Made by a program: the position numbers and the translations under genes. A stretch of 64,000 bases of DNA from the NCBI RefSeq assembly GCF_001544355.1, contig NZ_BCQI01000002.1, positions 62,001 through 126,000 of the forward strand, read 5' to 3'. This stretch comes from Alicyclobacillus acidiphilus NBRC 100859. GTDB taxonomy: Bacteria > Bacillota > Bacilli > Alicyclobacillales > Alicyclobacillaceae. Of the stretch, positions 8,020 to 18,006 are shown piece by piece (positions within the stretch are counted from its first letter, which is position 1; every line of letters starts with the position of its first letter). The notes beneath the pieces were generated by a model. That model ran no database searches. It was not told the DNA's origin and was given only the letters and a program-made list of their open reading frames with translations.

Positions 8020-9339
8020 TTGAATGTAGAGGAATCTCGCGTCTGGATTTCATCGCTGCGGCGGTTTGGCATGAAGCCTGGACTCGAACGTGTGAATCGC
8101 GTCTTGGACCAATTGGATCACCCTGAATCCCGGCTGCGGTTCTATCACGTGGCCGGTACGAACGGCAAAGGATCGGTGTGCACGCTCCTTTGCCGATTGC
8201 TTGAAGCCTCGGATCAGCGCGTCGGCGTCTACACGTCGCCGGGTTTGGGCGGTTTCAACGGCAGAATTGTGGTGGCCGGTGAGGCGATTCCGGATGAGGC
8301 GTTTGCCCGGCACGCGAGCACGGTTCGCGCCGCACTTGAGCGAGGGTTGGACGCGGATCCGCTGACGGAGTTCGAAGTCCTGACGGTCATCGCACTCTTG
8401 TATTTTGCTGAACAGCGCGTCGACGCGGTGGTATGGGAGACTGGTCTTGGCGGTAGATTCGATGCAACGAATATTGTTACGCCGATAGTCACATCTATCA
8501 CAAACGTTTCATATGATCACGTGGAGATTCTTGGCCCAACCCTAGTTGACATCGCTAGAGACAAGTCTGGGATCGTGAAACCGGGTATTCCGATGGTCAC
8601 CGCAGCGACGGGAGATGCGTACCGTATCATAAATCGTCAAGCGATCACGGTGGGCGCACCCATCTTTCAAGTCGGGCGCCATCTCTCGTTTGTCCAGACG
8701 TCCGTGTGCGATACGCATCAAATCGGAAGCTATCGCGGTATCTACCGTGACGCTCACAACGTGCGGCTGTCCCTCTACGGACGTCATCAAACCGCCAATG
8801 CGGCTGTTGCGTTGGGGATGTATGAGGCGGGACTGGGTCGTGTGCCGGATGCCGTCTGGACCCGCGCTTTGCGATCGCTCGACGGTGCGCGTTGGCCGCT
8901 GCGATTCGAAGTGTTTCGCCGCGAACGGATGCCGGTCGTGATCGACGGCGCGCATAATCCGGACGCCGCGTATCAACTGTCGCGAACGCTGGCTGCCTTT
9001 GCCGAAACCGCGCGCTTGCCTGCGACCGGCAGGTGGCGTATGGTGATTGGCGTATTTGCGGATAAGGACGCGAAAACCATGTTGCAGCATGTCCTTCCGT
9101 TGGCACATGACGTGATTGTGTGTCGTCCGAATCATGTTCGGGGCGCACTTCCGCAAGATGTCGCGCAACTGATCGGCAGTATTCGCCGCGACCTGCCTGT
9201 ACGTATCATCGACGACGTCGAAGCGGCAGTGGAGGCGGCGATGGATGGATCGTTGCCCATTGTTATCTGGGGCAACCTGCATATGGCAGAAGGCGCTAGG
9301 GAATGGATATTGAAAACGGGGTTGGACTATTGGACATAA
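8020..9339 (+). CDS. folC: Bifunctional folylpolyglutamate synthase / dihydrofolate synthase
   Basis: This Mur-ligase-fold enzyme of 439 residues adds glutamate to folates and dihydropteroate. The ATP loop HVAGTNGKGSV is near residue 46. WETGLGGRFDATN and the C-terminal DGAHNPDAAYQL are characteristic. TTG at 8020 (LNVEESRVW) is preferred: GAGGTTGG sits about 7 bases upstream and this matches the usual family N-terminus. A TTG at 7942 would add 26 residues with low-complexity sequence. Its 3' end lies just before murC. Confidence 0.95.
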   Translation: MNVEESRVWISSLRRFGMKPGLERVNRVLDQLDHPESRLRFYHVAGTNGKGSVCTLLCRLLEASDQRVGVYTSPGLGGFNGRIVVAGEAIPDEAFARHASTVRAALERGLDADPLTEFEVLTVIALLYFAEQRVDAVVWETGLGGRFDATNIVTPIVTSITNVSYDHVEILGPTLVDIARDKSGIVKPGIPMVTAATGDAYRIINRQAITVGAPIFQVGRHLSFVQTSVCDTHQIGSYRGIYRDAHNVRLSLYGRHQTANAAVALGMYEAGLGRVPDAVWTRALRSLDGARWPLRFEVFRRERMPVVIDGAHNPDAAYQLSRTLAAFAETARLPATGRWRMVIGVFADKDAKTMLQHVLPLAHDVIVCRPNHVRGALPQDVAQLIGSIRRDLPVRIIDDVEAAVEAAMDGSLPIVIWGNLHMAEGAREWILKTGLDYWT

Positions 9340-9353
9340 GGACGGTGAGGCGC

Positions 9354-10745
9354 GTGCGTGGTTCAGAACACGTGCATTTTGTTGGCATCGGCGGTTACGG
9401 GATGAGCGCTATCGCTCGGGTCATGCTGGATTTGGGATATCAGGTCTCGGGATCGGACGTATCCAGACAGGAACTTACGGACAAACTTGTGGCTCGCGGC
9501 GCAAAGGTCTATTACGGTCACGCGAGAGAGCAAGTGGATGGGGCGGATATTGTCGTCCACAGCACGGCCGTGAACGGGGACAACGTCGAGATCGTCGAAG
9601 CGAAATCGCGCAATATCCCAGTGATACATCGGAGTGAAATGTTGGCTCGCTTGATGGCGGATCGAACGGGGATCGCTGTGACCGGTGCACATGGGAAGAC
9701 GACGACGACCTCGATGATCGCGTATGTCATGGAACGCAATCACCTTGATCCAACGTTTGTCGTTGGCGGTGTCGTATCGAATATGGGTGACAACGCGAAG
9801 GCCGGAGGTGGCAAATTCGTCGTTGCGGAAGCTGACGAATCGGACGGCTCGTTCCTGCACTATCGTCCTTCCATTGCCGTTGTGACGAACGTCGAGGCGG
9901 ATCACCTGGAGCACTACAACGGGGACTTCGAAAATCTTCGCCGCGCCTATCAGACGTTTATCAGTCAATTGCCTGAGGATGGACTCGCGGTGTTGTCTGC
10001 CGACGATGAGCATCTGAGAGAATTGAAAAAGCATGCCAAGGCTCGCGTCATCACCTACGGATTCGCTTCGGACGCCGATGTCCAAGCAAGGAATATTCAA
10101 CTGTTGGATAGGACTTCATCGTCCGATGTATATATTCGCGGAGAGTTTATCGGTCGGCTCTTGCTGTCGCTGCCTGGCCGCCACAATGTGGCCAACGCGT
10201 TGGCAGCGGTCATCGTCGGGCTTGAGGCGTCGTTGTCGTTTGAGCAAATCGCTGCCGCGTTGCTCGAATTTCACGGGGCCAAAAGGCGTTTCCAAGTCAT
10301 CGCGGAGAAAAACGACGTACTCGTGATTGACGACTACGCGCATCATCCAACGGAGATCAGCGCCACCATTTCCGCGGCGAAGGCGACCGGAAGACGCATC
10401 ATCGCCGTGTTTCAGCCGCAGCGCTACACGCGCACGTACTTTTTGTTTGACGCCTTTGCAAAATCGTTTTCCGAAGCGGATGAGGTCATTATCTCGGAGA
10501 TTTATTCGCCGGCAGGCGAGAAGCAGATTGAGGGTGTCTCTGCCGAAGCGCTTGCCAATGCAATTATCCGCCAGAGCAATCCGAATACGAAATACTTCGC
10601 GTCGAAAGACGATATTGTGACCTATCTGCGCCAGCGCGTCAGACCGGGCGATCTCGTGTTGACCATGGGCGCGGGCGACATTTGGAAGGTTGCGGAGCGT
10701 CTTGGAAGCGACTTGGAGTACACCATGAAACAAGCGCTCGTGTGA
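9354..10745 (+). CDS. murC: UDP-N-acetylmuramate--L-alanine ligase
   Basis: This 463-residue cytoplasmic ligase adds L-alanine to UDP-MurNAc in peptidoglycan precursor synthesis. Seen: the N-terminal Rossmann motif HFVGIGGYGMSAIA, the ATP loop VTGAHGKTTTTSM near residue 112, AEADESDGSF, and the C-terminal DDYAHHPTEI. The start is uncertain: GTG at 9354 or 9345, both after the folC stop, or an ATG at 9303 inside folC. I chose 9354 because AAGGA lies 11 bases upstream and the protein then starts as usual. In B. subtilis murC is not at this locus. Confidence 0.95.
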   Translation: MRGSEHVHFVGIGGYGMSAIARVMLDLGYQVSGSDVSRQELTDKLVARGAKVYYGHAREQVDGADIVVHSTAVNGDNVEIVEAKSRNIPVIHRSEMLARLMADRTGIAVTGAHGKTTTTSMIAYVMERNHLDPTFVVGGVVSNMGDNAKAGGGKFVVAEADESDGSFLHYRPSIAVVTNVEADHLEHYNGDFENLRRAYQTFISQLPEDGLAVLSADDEHLRELKKHAKARVITYGFASDADVQARNIQLLDRTSSSDVYIRGEFIGRLLLSLPGRHNVANALAAVIVGLEASLSFEQIAAALLEFHGAKRRFQVIAEKNDVLVIDDYAHHPTEISATISAAKATGRRIIAVFQPQRYTRTYFLFDAFAKSFSEADEVIISEIYSPAGEKQIEGVSAEALANAIIRQSNPNTKYFASKDDIVTYLRQRVRPGDLVLTMGAGDIWKVAERLGSDLEYTMKQALV

Positions 10746-10779
10746 CGTGGAGACTGGTACGGCAACGTGCCGGACACAG

Positions 10780-10836
10780 CGAAGGGGCTGTCCGACAAGC
10801 AGTGAATTGCTTGCGGCGCAGCCCCTTTCGTTTTAT
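10780..10836 (+). terminator. Intrinsic terminator after murC
   Basis: Arms CGAAGGGGCTG (10780-10790) and CAGCCCCTTTCG (10819-10830) enclose an inner CAAGCA/TGCTTG helix and are followed by TTTTATC. It ends the valS-folC-murC unit. Confidence 0.8.
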
Positions 10837-10860
10837 CGGTTGTCGGCTAGATGACACGTT

Positions 10861-11064
10861 TTATCGGTTGTATCGCCGCTCTCTTCTCGAGGCTCCATGG
10901 CGGTTCGCAAAATGGTAACGAGCACGTGCGTACAAATAATATACGCCCACAAGGATGAACGCGAGCAAGGCGAGCTTCAGTAGGAACGACAGGATGACGC
11001 CGAGCACGACGCAACCCAGCAGAACCAGCAGGAACACCCCAATATACGACATTGGACCGCGCAT
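10861..11064 (-). CDS. Small membrane protein of unknown function (67 aa)
   Basis: The minus-strand ATG at 11064 is preceded by AAGGAGG (complement at 11073-11079) with 8-base spacing. The product begins MRGPMSYIGVFLLVLLGCVV and has one long or two short hydrophobic segments (about residues 7-48), then a basic tail ending RRERRYNR. No named family is recognised. A second ATG four codons in is possible. It is divergent from the 3D-domain protein gene and convergent with murC. Confidence 0.7.
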   Translation of the reverse strand: MRGPMSYIGVFLLVLLGCVVLGVILSFLLKLALLAFILVGVYYLYARARYHFANRHGASRRERRYNR

Positions 11065-11447
11065 GATAAGAACCTCCTTCGGACGAATCGCCCTAGCAAT
11101 ATGATATCACAAATGAAATTCCGTAGGTTCGACATCGTGCCGGCTGACGGGTGTCCATATCGACCCATTTCGCGCGCGGATGAGGCGCGAAAGTCGACTG
11201 ACGCCGATTGATTGGGCGAGATCGCCAAACTTGTCGGAATCTCTATCTCTGACCACGATATTCGCCGACATGTTTTTGCAACAATTGTCATAGGTTCTAC
11301 AGTACAATCACACCATCTTGGTGGAACGAGAGAAGAGGCTGACAGAAGATGGTTTGCATTTCGGGAAGGGGATGGCTATACTGAGCGCAGCCTTGATCCC
11401 CCTATCAGCCTTCTTTCGCTCGCAAGAAGTTTGAAAGAGGTGATGGA
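11065..11447. other. Intergenic region upstream of the YabE-like gene
   Basis: This 383-base gap holds the SD of the small minus-strand gene at one end and of the YabE-like gene at the other. A hairpin with arms GGGGATGGCT and AGCC-TTG-ATCCCC (11368-11401) lies in the leader. TACAAT near 11301 could be a -10 box but has no good -35. ORFs here lack ribosome sites. I looked for a c-di-AMP-type riboswitch, known before some wall-hydrolase genes, and did not see its conserved core. Confidence 0.4.
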
Positions 11448-12455
11448 GTGCGTCTACCTAAGTCGCGAACCGTGTACGCTTCCATAGCGGCTGTTCTGGT
11501 GATGTTCGGCAGCGCAGCGACCATCATGGGCAGCACCTATAAGACCGTCACGGTGAAAGACCGCGGGCAGCGCAAGGTATTGCGTGGATTTGCAACGGGC
11601 ACTGTTGCTGATTTCTTACAGAAGCATCATATCCACGTAGCGAAGCGTGATCGCGTCAGCCCGGCGCTCGACAGTCCCGTTTCCAATCAGGAAACGATCG
11701 AGATTGTCAGTCCGAAGACAATCACGGTTAATTACGAAGGACATGTAAAACACGTTTGGACGTTCGCACATACTGTGGGCCAGCTCCTGAAGGGTGAAGG
11801 GATTTCCCTGAAGCCATCGGACCGGGTGAATGTGTCCACGAACAGTAAAGTATCGAACGGAGAAGCCATCGAAATTCATAGCGTGATCTCGAGAACGACG
11901 ACCGAGACGCAGGAAATACCATTTCAGACCATACGTCGCAGTGCAGCCAATTTGCTGGTTGGACATCAAGAAGAAGTGACGCACGGTGTGAAAGGGTTGC
12001 TGAAGATACAGACAACATGCGTCTATCGTGACGGCCACCGAATTTCGCAGCACGTCACGAAAAAGGTCGTTCGCGACCCGGTGGATGCTGTCGTGGAAGT
12101 CGGAACGGAACGGCCGGCTCCAAAGCCCGCTGTTTCCACTCCGAGTCCAGTTCTTGCGACTCGTGGAACCGTGCCGGATTCAGGACTGATTAAGCAGAGT
12201 CTGACGGTACTGGCCACCGCGTATGTCGCAGGCGGAACGACGGCCTCGGGACTACCAGCTGAACCTGGCGTCATAGCGGTCGATCCGAGCGTCATTCCGC
12301 TCGGAACTCGGGTCTATATCCCAGGTATCGGCACTGTGGTCGCGGCTGACACAGGCGGCGCCATTGTCGGGGATCATATCGACATCTGTATGTCCTCAGA
12401 GGCAGCGGCGGACGACTGGGGGGCGCGAACCATTACGGTGTACTTGTTAGGGTAG
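11448..12455 (+). CDS. YabE-like cell-wall protein: DUF348 repeats, G5 and 3D domains
   Basis: This 335-residue protein has an N-terminal membrane anchor or signal (about residues 9-27). Two DUF348-type repeats follow (about 32-75 and 90-135), then a G5-like region (about 145-200), a proline-rich linker and a C-terminal 3D domain (about 245-335). The 3D domain shows conserved aspartates in AVDPSVIPLG, AADTGG and DHIDIC. Such proteins act on or bind peptidoglycan and relate to resuscitation-promoting or MltA-like hydrolases. GTG at 11448 follows GAAAGAGGTGATGG. Confidence 0.88.
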   Translation: MRLPKSRTVYASIAAVLVMFGSAATIMGSTYKTVTVKDRGQRKVLRGFATGTVADFLQKHHIHVAKRDRVSPALDSPVSNQETIEIVSPKTITVNYEGHVKHVWTFAHTVGQLLKGEGISLKPSDRVNVSTNSKVSNGEAIEIHSVISRTTTETQEIPFQTIRRSAANLLVGHQEEVTHGVKGLLKIQTTCVYRDGHRISQHVTKKVVRDPVDAVVEVGTERPAPKPAVSTPSPVLATRGTVPDSGLIKQSLTVLATAYVAGGTTASGLPAEPGVIAVDPSVIPLGTRVYIPGIGTVVAADTGGAIVGDHIDICMSSEAAADDWGARTITVYLLG

Positions 12456-12497
12456 AGTCAGGCGATGTATTTTAGACGGCGATAGGGTAAAAGGGCC

Positions 12498-12534
12498 GAG
12501 AGCGCAAAGCGATTGCTTTGCGCTCTCACTTTTG
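12498..12534 (+). terminator. Intrinsic terminator after the YabE-like gene
   Basis: Perfect 13-base arms (12498-12510 and 12515-12527) with a GATT loop are followed by ACTTTTG. Confidence 0.85.
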
Positions 12535-12553
12535 TGACAGTCATCGTAGATTG

Positions 12554-12590
12554 ACAGGCTGGAGGACATTGCCTCCAGCCTGTTTGGCTT
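12554..12590 (+). terminator. Second tandem hairpin/terminator
   Basis: Arms ACAGGCTGGAGG (12554-12565) and CCTCCAGCCTGT (12572-12583) form a perfect 12-pair helix followed by TTGGCTT. Together with the preceding hairpin it gives a double stop before the spoIIB-like gene. Confidence 0.7.
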
Positions 12591-12717
12591 GCTGCGTCCC
12601 GTCGCAAATACAAACTAGCCTTTGCATATCATCTACCATTCGCTCATAGAGTAGAGCATCAGTACGGAGGCGAAGATCGGACTGTACGAAGCGGAGGCGA
12701 TGTCTTTGGAGACGCAA

Positions 12718-13827
12718 ATGTCATCGAAACGGGAGAGCGCGATGAGAAAGTCGTCTGCGATCCTTGTTCGACTGGGGGAAGAATCCTGGGAGGTCGAAGG
12801 CAACGCGTTGTCTGCCACGCGACGCGTCGAGCAGTCAGAACGACTGACGGTGCAACCGCGGACGAAGGCGCCGATTACGCTGCAGTCCATGCGAGAACGA
12901 ATCGAGACCACGAGGTCTGTACAGGACACCCGAGCCAAATTTTCCGCGATCGCCTCGGAACCCGCTCGTCCCACCGCCGAGCCTGCGCCGTCCGAGACGA
13001 CGAAGCTCGCGTTCTATCAAAAGGCCTGGGCATATATCGTAGATTTGATTGCTCCAAGCGGAGCGAAAAGCGCCGCTTCGACCTTGCGCGGAGGGCTCCT
13101 CGTCGGGATGATCTTTGGCTGCTTGTCCTTGTTGTTGTTTCATCAAATGTTGCGCATCAATCCGATGACTCAAAGCGAGCTTGTATCGGCAAAACGAACG
13201 GTTTCCGTCCCTGTTTGGAACCAACCGACACGCAGCAAGCCGCTGTCGCTGCCTGGCGTACAGATCGCCTTGCTGGAGTCCGGGCCGTTCTCTTCGGTTG
13301 ACGCGCGAAACCGGGCCATATCGTCGTTGGCCAAAGAAGGCATCGACGGAATCGTGTCGTCGACGTCGGCAAACGAGGTTCTTTGGTCTGCCGGCCTGTC
13401 GGCGAGCGCGCTGGCCGGGGAGTTGTCCGAGCTCAAAGCCAAGGGCGTTCCGGCGTCTGCGAAAGTCGTCCAGGTCAAGGCGAGAACCGTGCCTGTGCCT
13501 GCGACGACGGACAATCAAAGCATCGATCGCACGCAGAACTGGATATCGACAACCATGGCTGCTCTGCTCGGGGTCACAGCATGGTTGTCGGACGACGGCC
13601 GTGTGACCGACGCGCAAACGAGCCTGCAGGCCGCGATTCACCTGTATCCGGGTCGAGAAGCCGTGGACAAAACCGGCATGGGACCGCAGTTGAGCGCAAT
13701 CGAATCCAATCTCACCGCGATGCAAGCTTCCTTTTCGACAAAACACGAGAAAAAACTGATGCAACTGGTTGTGGCGTCTTTCGACGAATTCATGGCATTG
13801 CACGGGATCACAGGAGTTTCCTCGTGA
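12718..13827 (+). CDS. SpoIIB-like membrane protein (SPOR-type domain)
   Basis: This 369-residue protein has a soluble N-terminal part, one transmembrane helix (about residues 125-145, GGLLVGMIFGCLSLLLF) and an extracytoplasmic region. From about residue 180 (GVQIALLESGPFSSVDARN) it resembles a SPOR peptidoglycan-binding repeat. Its place after folC/murC and before radC-mreB is that of spoIIB (septal wall thinning at engulfment) in B. subtilis. The identification rests mainly on layout and position. ATG 12718 has GGAG at 6 bases; ATGs at 12700 and 12742 are alternatives. Confidence 0.65.
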   Translation: MSSKRESAMRKSSAILVRLGEESWEVEGNALSATRRVEQSERLTVQPRTKAPITLQSMRERIETTRSVQDTRAKFSAIASEPARPTAEPAPSETTKLAFYQKAWAYIVDLIAPSGAKSAASTLRGGLLVGMIFGCLSLLLFHQMLRINPMTQSELVSAKRTVSVPVWNQPTRSKPLSLPGVQIALLESGPFSSVDARNRAISSLAKEGIDGIVSSTSANEVLWSAGLSASALAGELSELKAKGVPASAKVVQVKARTVPVPATTDNQSIDRTQNWISTTMAALLGVTAWLSDDGRVTDAQTSLQAAIHLYPGREAVDKTGMGPQLSAIESNLTAMQASFSTKHEKKLMQLVVASFDEFMALHGITGVSS

Positions 13828-14005
13828 TAACACATTGACGAATCGGGGAGATCATGTTCACAATAGGAAGGACACGGATCGGCAAATTTCGTGTCCAACG
13901 ATAAATAAATTCTTGCGGAAGTAACGACAAGAATACATATATAAAGGATTGGGTTTGTGAAGAGGTGACTCGCTCCGTAATCTTGATGAAAGATGAACGG
14001 AGAGG

Positions 14006-14710
14006 GTGTGCGTTTGGGTGTTGAAACAACATGCTGGTGGGGAACGCGCGGTCGAGGAAGCGCCGAGAGAAAGACTGTTGCGGTTAGGACCGGGGGCGCT
14101 TCGTGCGGACGAGCTTCTGGCTTGTATCATGCAGTCCGGGAATGGCAAACAAACGGTACACGAGATCGCGCGCGCGGTGGTGCAAGGCGTAGGGACCATT
14201 TACTCGCTGGCCGACATCGAGGTTGCCGAATTGTTGTCGATCCCGGGAATCGGACAAGCGAAGGCGATACAGATTGCCGCCGCGGTGGAACTTGGCAGGA
14301 GAATCGCGCAAAAGCCGCCGGCGCACAAGACGCAAATTCGGACTGCAAACGATGCAGCCGAGTATGTTATGGACAGGATGCGGTATCTTAAAAAGGAACA
14401 TTTTGTTACTTTGCTACTCGACACAAAACATCACGTACTAGCCGAGGACACATCTTCCATCGGAAGTCTGGACGCGTCTATCGTTCACCCTCGTGAGATC
14501 TTCCGTCGCGCGATCCGTTGCAGCGCTTCAGGTATTCTCTGTATTCACAATCACCCGAGTGGAGATCCGTCGCCAAGTCCAGAGGACATTGCTGTGACGA
14601 AACGTTTGATGGATGCGGGAAAAGTGCTTGGCATCGATGTGCTGGATCACATTGTTATCGGCGATGGGCGTTTTGTGAGTCTTCGAGCGGGCGGGTACAT
14701 GGAACATTGA
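14006..14710 (+). CDS. radC: RadC-family JAB/MPN domain protein
   Basis: This 234-residue protein has N-terminal helix-hairpin-helix-like DNA-binding sequence (LLSIPGIGQAKAIQIAAAVELG). Its C-terminal JAMM metalloprotease-like domain shows HNHPSGDPSPSPEDI. RadC is widely conserved beside mreB in Firmicutes; its activity is not settled, and the old DNA-repair role is doubtful. The start is uncertain: GTG 14006 lies too close to GGAGAGG, while GTG 14018 or TTG 14021 would be better spaced. mreB follows 20 bases later. Confidence 0.93.
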   Translation: MCVWVLKQHAGGERAVEEAPRERLLRLGPGALRADELLACIMQSGNGKQTVHEIARAVVQGVGTIYSLADIEVAELLSIPGIGQAKAIQIAAAVELGRRIAQKPPAHKTQIRTANDAAEYVMDRMRYLKKEHFVTLLLDTKHHVLAEDTSSIGSLDASIVHPREIFRRAIRCSASGILCIHNHPSGDPSPSPEDIAVTKRLMDAGKVLGIDVLDHIVIGDGRFVSLRAGGYMEH

Positions 14711-14730
14711 GGAGAGGGGTTCTGGACTGA

Positions 14731-15765
<1,035 letters not shown>

Positions 15766-15789
15766 GTTTGAAGGGGAAGAGGGATTCGG

Positions 15790-16659
15790 GTGTCCCGTTA
15801 CCTAACGAGTCGGATGTTGTTCATTCTTCTCGGCAGCATCATTTTGCTGATGGTGATCGCTGGACTCACGCTATCGCAGGCGGGTCGCCGGGCGAGTCTG
15901 CCCGAACAGGTGGTCATGAGCGTTGAGAATACAGTGTCCGGCTGGATTTATCGGCCAATCAGCAAGGTGACCGCGTTTTTCGGTGGATTGAGCAACCTCC
16001 GCACGATGTATCAAGAAAACGCTGCGCTCAAGCATGAGATGCAGAATTACCAGGTGGTTGTCTCGCAATTGCGAGACGCGCAAGCCGAGAACGGACGACT
16101 TGAGCAAATGTTGTCCTTCTACAACCACTCGAAGAGCACGTTGCAAGAAATTCCTGCCCAAGTCGTTGGTCGTGAACCGTCGTTGTGGGATTCCGTCCTG
16201 ACCATTGACGCCGGCTCGCGCGATGGCGTCAAGCCAAACATGGCGGTTGTGGCTCCCGATGGAAGTCTCGTCGGCCGGATTCAAACGGTCGCGGCACACA
16301 GTTCAAAAGTCGTACTCATTACCGACACGCAAATTGGCGATGGCGTGGCGGCGCTGGTGGAAGCGTCGTCGGTTCAGCCGTTTGGGGTGGTGTCGGGATC
16401 TACGCGCAGTGAAGGCACGTTGTCCTTTAGTTTCTTGGGCCAATTGGTGCAGTTGCCTGCTTCTCAACTGGTGGGCGATCCGGTCGTGACGTCAGGTTTG
16501 AGTGACGTCTTCCCGCGAGGTCTGATCATTGGCACCATCACCAAAGTGCAATTCGGGCCGCACAACACGGCCCAATCGGCCATCGTTCAGCCTTCTGCAG
16601 ATTTGAACTACCTCCAAGACGTGTTCGTCGTTTCCCAGGCGAAATCTGGGGGGGAATAG
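15790..16659 (+). CDS. mreC: Rod shape-determining protein MreC
   Basis: This 289-residue single-pass protein links MreB/MreD to wall synthases outside the membrane. The N-terminal helix is at about residues 8-28. A coiled coil follows (about 68-105, NLRTMYQENAALKHEMQNYQ), then the beta-rich MreC domain with GSRDGVKPNMAVVAPDGSLVG. The GTG start follows GAAGGGGAAGAGG. mreD begins 4 bases after its stop. Confidence 0.97.
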   Translation: MSRYLTSRMLFILLGSIILLMVIAGLTLSQAGRRASLPEQVVMSVENTVSGWIYRPISKVTAFFGGLSNLRTMYQENAALKHEMQNYQVVVSQLRDAQAENGRLEQMLSFYNHSKSTLQEIPAQVVGREPSLWDSVLTIDAGSRDGVKPNMAVVAPDGSLVGRIQTVAAHSSKVVLITDTQIGDGVAALVEASSVQPFGVVSGSTRSEGTLSFSFLGQLVQLPASQLVGDPVVTSGLSDVFPRGLIIGTITKVQFGPHNTAQSAIVQPSADLNYLQDVFVVSQAKSGGE

Positions 16660-16663
16660 GTTC

Positions 16664-17182
16664 ATGCGGATGGTGTGGGCGTTTGCTCTGCTTTGGTTGG
16701 GACTGATTGTGGAGTCGACGATTTTTGAAATTCCTCCGATGAACGCGATACAACCGGACTTTGTCTTAGTCATCCTTATCCTGGTGGCCCTCATGCGAGG
16801 GCCGAATGCAGCAGTGTTGTTCGCGATAGCCATCGGTTTAATTCAAGATATCTGCTATGGTTCGTTCATTGGGTTAAACGCGTTTGCGTACGGCGTGGTG
16901 GCCTATTTTGCCGCCGCGGTGTTTGGTCAGTTCATGCAGCGAAATCTCGCGGTGACCTTTTTCACGACCATCGTTCTCACGTTTGTTCATTTGTGGATAG
17001 CCTACGGGCTCACGAGACTGTTCGCCGTAACAGCAGATTCGCCTTCGTACGTGCTTACTCAGTCGATGGTATCGATGATGATCAACGGTATCGTCGCACT
17101 GATGCTGTACCCGGCCTTTGTTCGGCTGCTGGCGCGGCCCCGTCACAGTCGCTACGACATGACGTCGAACGCCGAAGGGTAA
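16664..17182 (+). CDS. mreD: Rod shape-determining protein MreD
   Basis: This 172-residue protein is largely hydrophobic with about five membrane segments and includes the MreD-like stretch PDFVLVILILVALMRGPN. It completes the mreBCD operon. The ATG lies 5 bases after the mreC stop, with GGGGGAATAGG overlapping the end of mreC as ribosome site. Confidence 0.93.
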   Translation: MRMVWAFALLWLGLIVESTIFEIPPMNAIQPDFVLVILILVALMRGPNAAVLFAIAIGLIQDICYGSFIGLNAFAYGVVAYFAAAVFGQFMQRNLAVTFFTTIVLTFVHLWIAYGLTRLFAVTADSPSYVLTQSMVSMMINGIVALMLYPAFVRLLARPRHSRYDMTSNAEG

Positions 17183-17212
17183 ACGAGTTTCCTCCGAGAA
17201 CATGAAGGAATG

Positions 17213-17236
17213 GGGCCTATGGGCCCTTATTTTTTG
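17213..17236 (+). terminator. Short GC hairpin with T-run between mreD and minC
   Basis: The arms GGGCC (17213-17217) and GGCCC (17222-17226) with a 4-base loop are followed by TTATTTTTTG. The stem is short but all GC. It may partly terminate the mreBCD transcript before minCD. Confidence 0.5.
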
Positions 17237-17310
17237 ATGAGGAAGGAAATTCAGCGCAGTACCTCGAATAGTGCCATCTGGGCATATGCCCACCTGGAGG
17301 GGAAGCGTCG

Positions 17311-18000
17311 TTGATTGTCAACAGTGAAGTGCTATCGGATAGTAAACCACTTGTAACTGTGAAGGGTACCCGAGATGGTCTCCTTTTTCTACTAGATGAA
17401 CAGGCAGATGTGGACGAACTCTGCGCCTATATTGAAACGCTTGTGCATGGGCCGTCTGGGACATTGTTTGATGGTCCCGTGATGGACATTGTCGTAGATT
17501 ATGGCAAGCGGGCACTTTCACCATCCGATAGTCGACGCATTCTCGACGTGTTCCATCGACGGGAGAACTTCGTGCTGAAGGCTTGGGGTGGAGGCACGAC
17601 AACCCGTCAATCGCTGTTTCAGCGCAAAGCGAAGGCCGGAGTTGAAAATATCTACCATGGTTTGATTCGATCCGGTGAGCCAGTGACGTTTGACGGCGAT
17701 GTGGTGATCATCGGCGACGTCAACCCGAGCGGGCACGTTCAAGCGACCGGCGATATCTTCGTATTCGGGCGCCTGCTCGGCATCGCTCATGCGGGGATTG
17801 AAGGCGACAGGTCGGCCGTGATCGCCGCGACCGAGTTCGCGCCGATGCAACTGAGGATTGCGGACGTCGTCGGACGTGCGCCAAATCTGCGCGCGACGAT
17901 GGAGTACGCCTATTTAGAGGATAATCAACTCATGGTCTCCGAGATGAAGAATTTCGTGGTTTGGAATAAGAAAAGACGATTGAATCGAGATAGAGGGTGA
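17311..18000 (+). CDS. minC: Septum site-determining protein MinC
   Basis: This 229-residue inhibitor of FtsZ polymerisation acts with MinD to block polar division. The N-terminal MinC domain covers about residues 1-105. The C-terminal beta-helix domain includes the conserved DVNPSGHVQATGDIFVFGRL (about 145-164). The TTG start has GGAGGGG 8 bases upstream. minD follows 6 bases after the stop. A 14-base palindrome sits just before the ribosome site. Confidence 0.95.
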   Translation: MIVNSEVLSDSKPLVTVKGTRDGLLFLLDEQADVDELCAYIETLVHGPSGTLFDGPVMDIVVDYGKRALSPSDSRRILDVFHRRENFVLKAWGGGTTTRQSLFQRKAKAGVENIYHGLIRSGEPVTFDGDVVIIGDVNPSGHVQATGDIFVFGRLLGIAHAGIEGDRSAVIAATEFAPMQLRIADVVGRAPNLRATMEYAYLEDNQLMVSEMKNFVVWNKKRRLNRDRG

Positions 18001-18006
18001 CTTGAC

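Noticed and set aside
11107-11307. A 66-codon minus-strand frame in the gap before the YabE-like gene
   Set aside because: No ribosome site before either ATG, no recognisable motif; kept only as a weak possibility.
11300-11447. Possible c-di-AMP riboswitch before a wall-hydrolase-like gene
   Set aside because: The conserved core sequences of that riboswitch class were not visible; only a simple hairpin is present.
11212-11487. A 91-codon plus-strand frame overlapping the YabE-like start
   Set aside because: No ribosome site, and it overlaps the well-supported GTG start and leader of the next gene.
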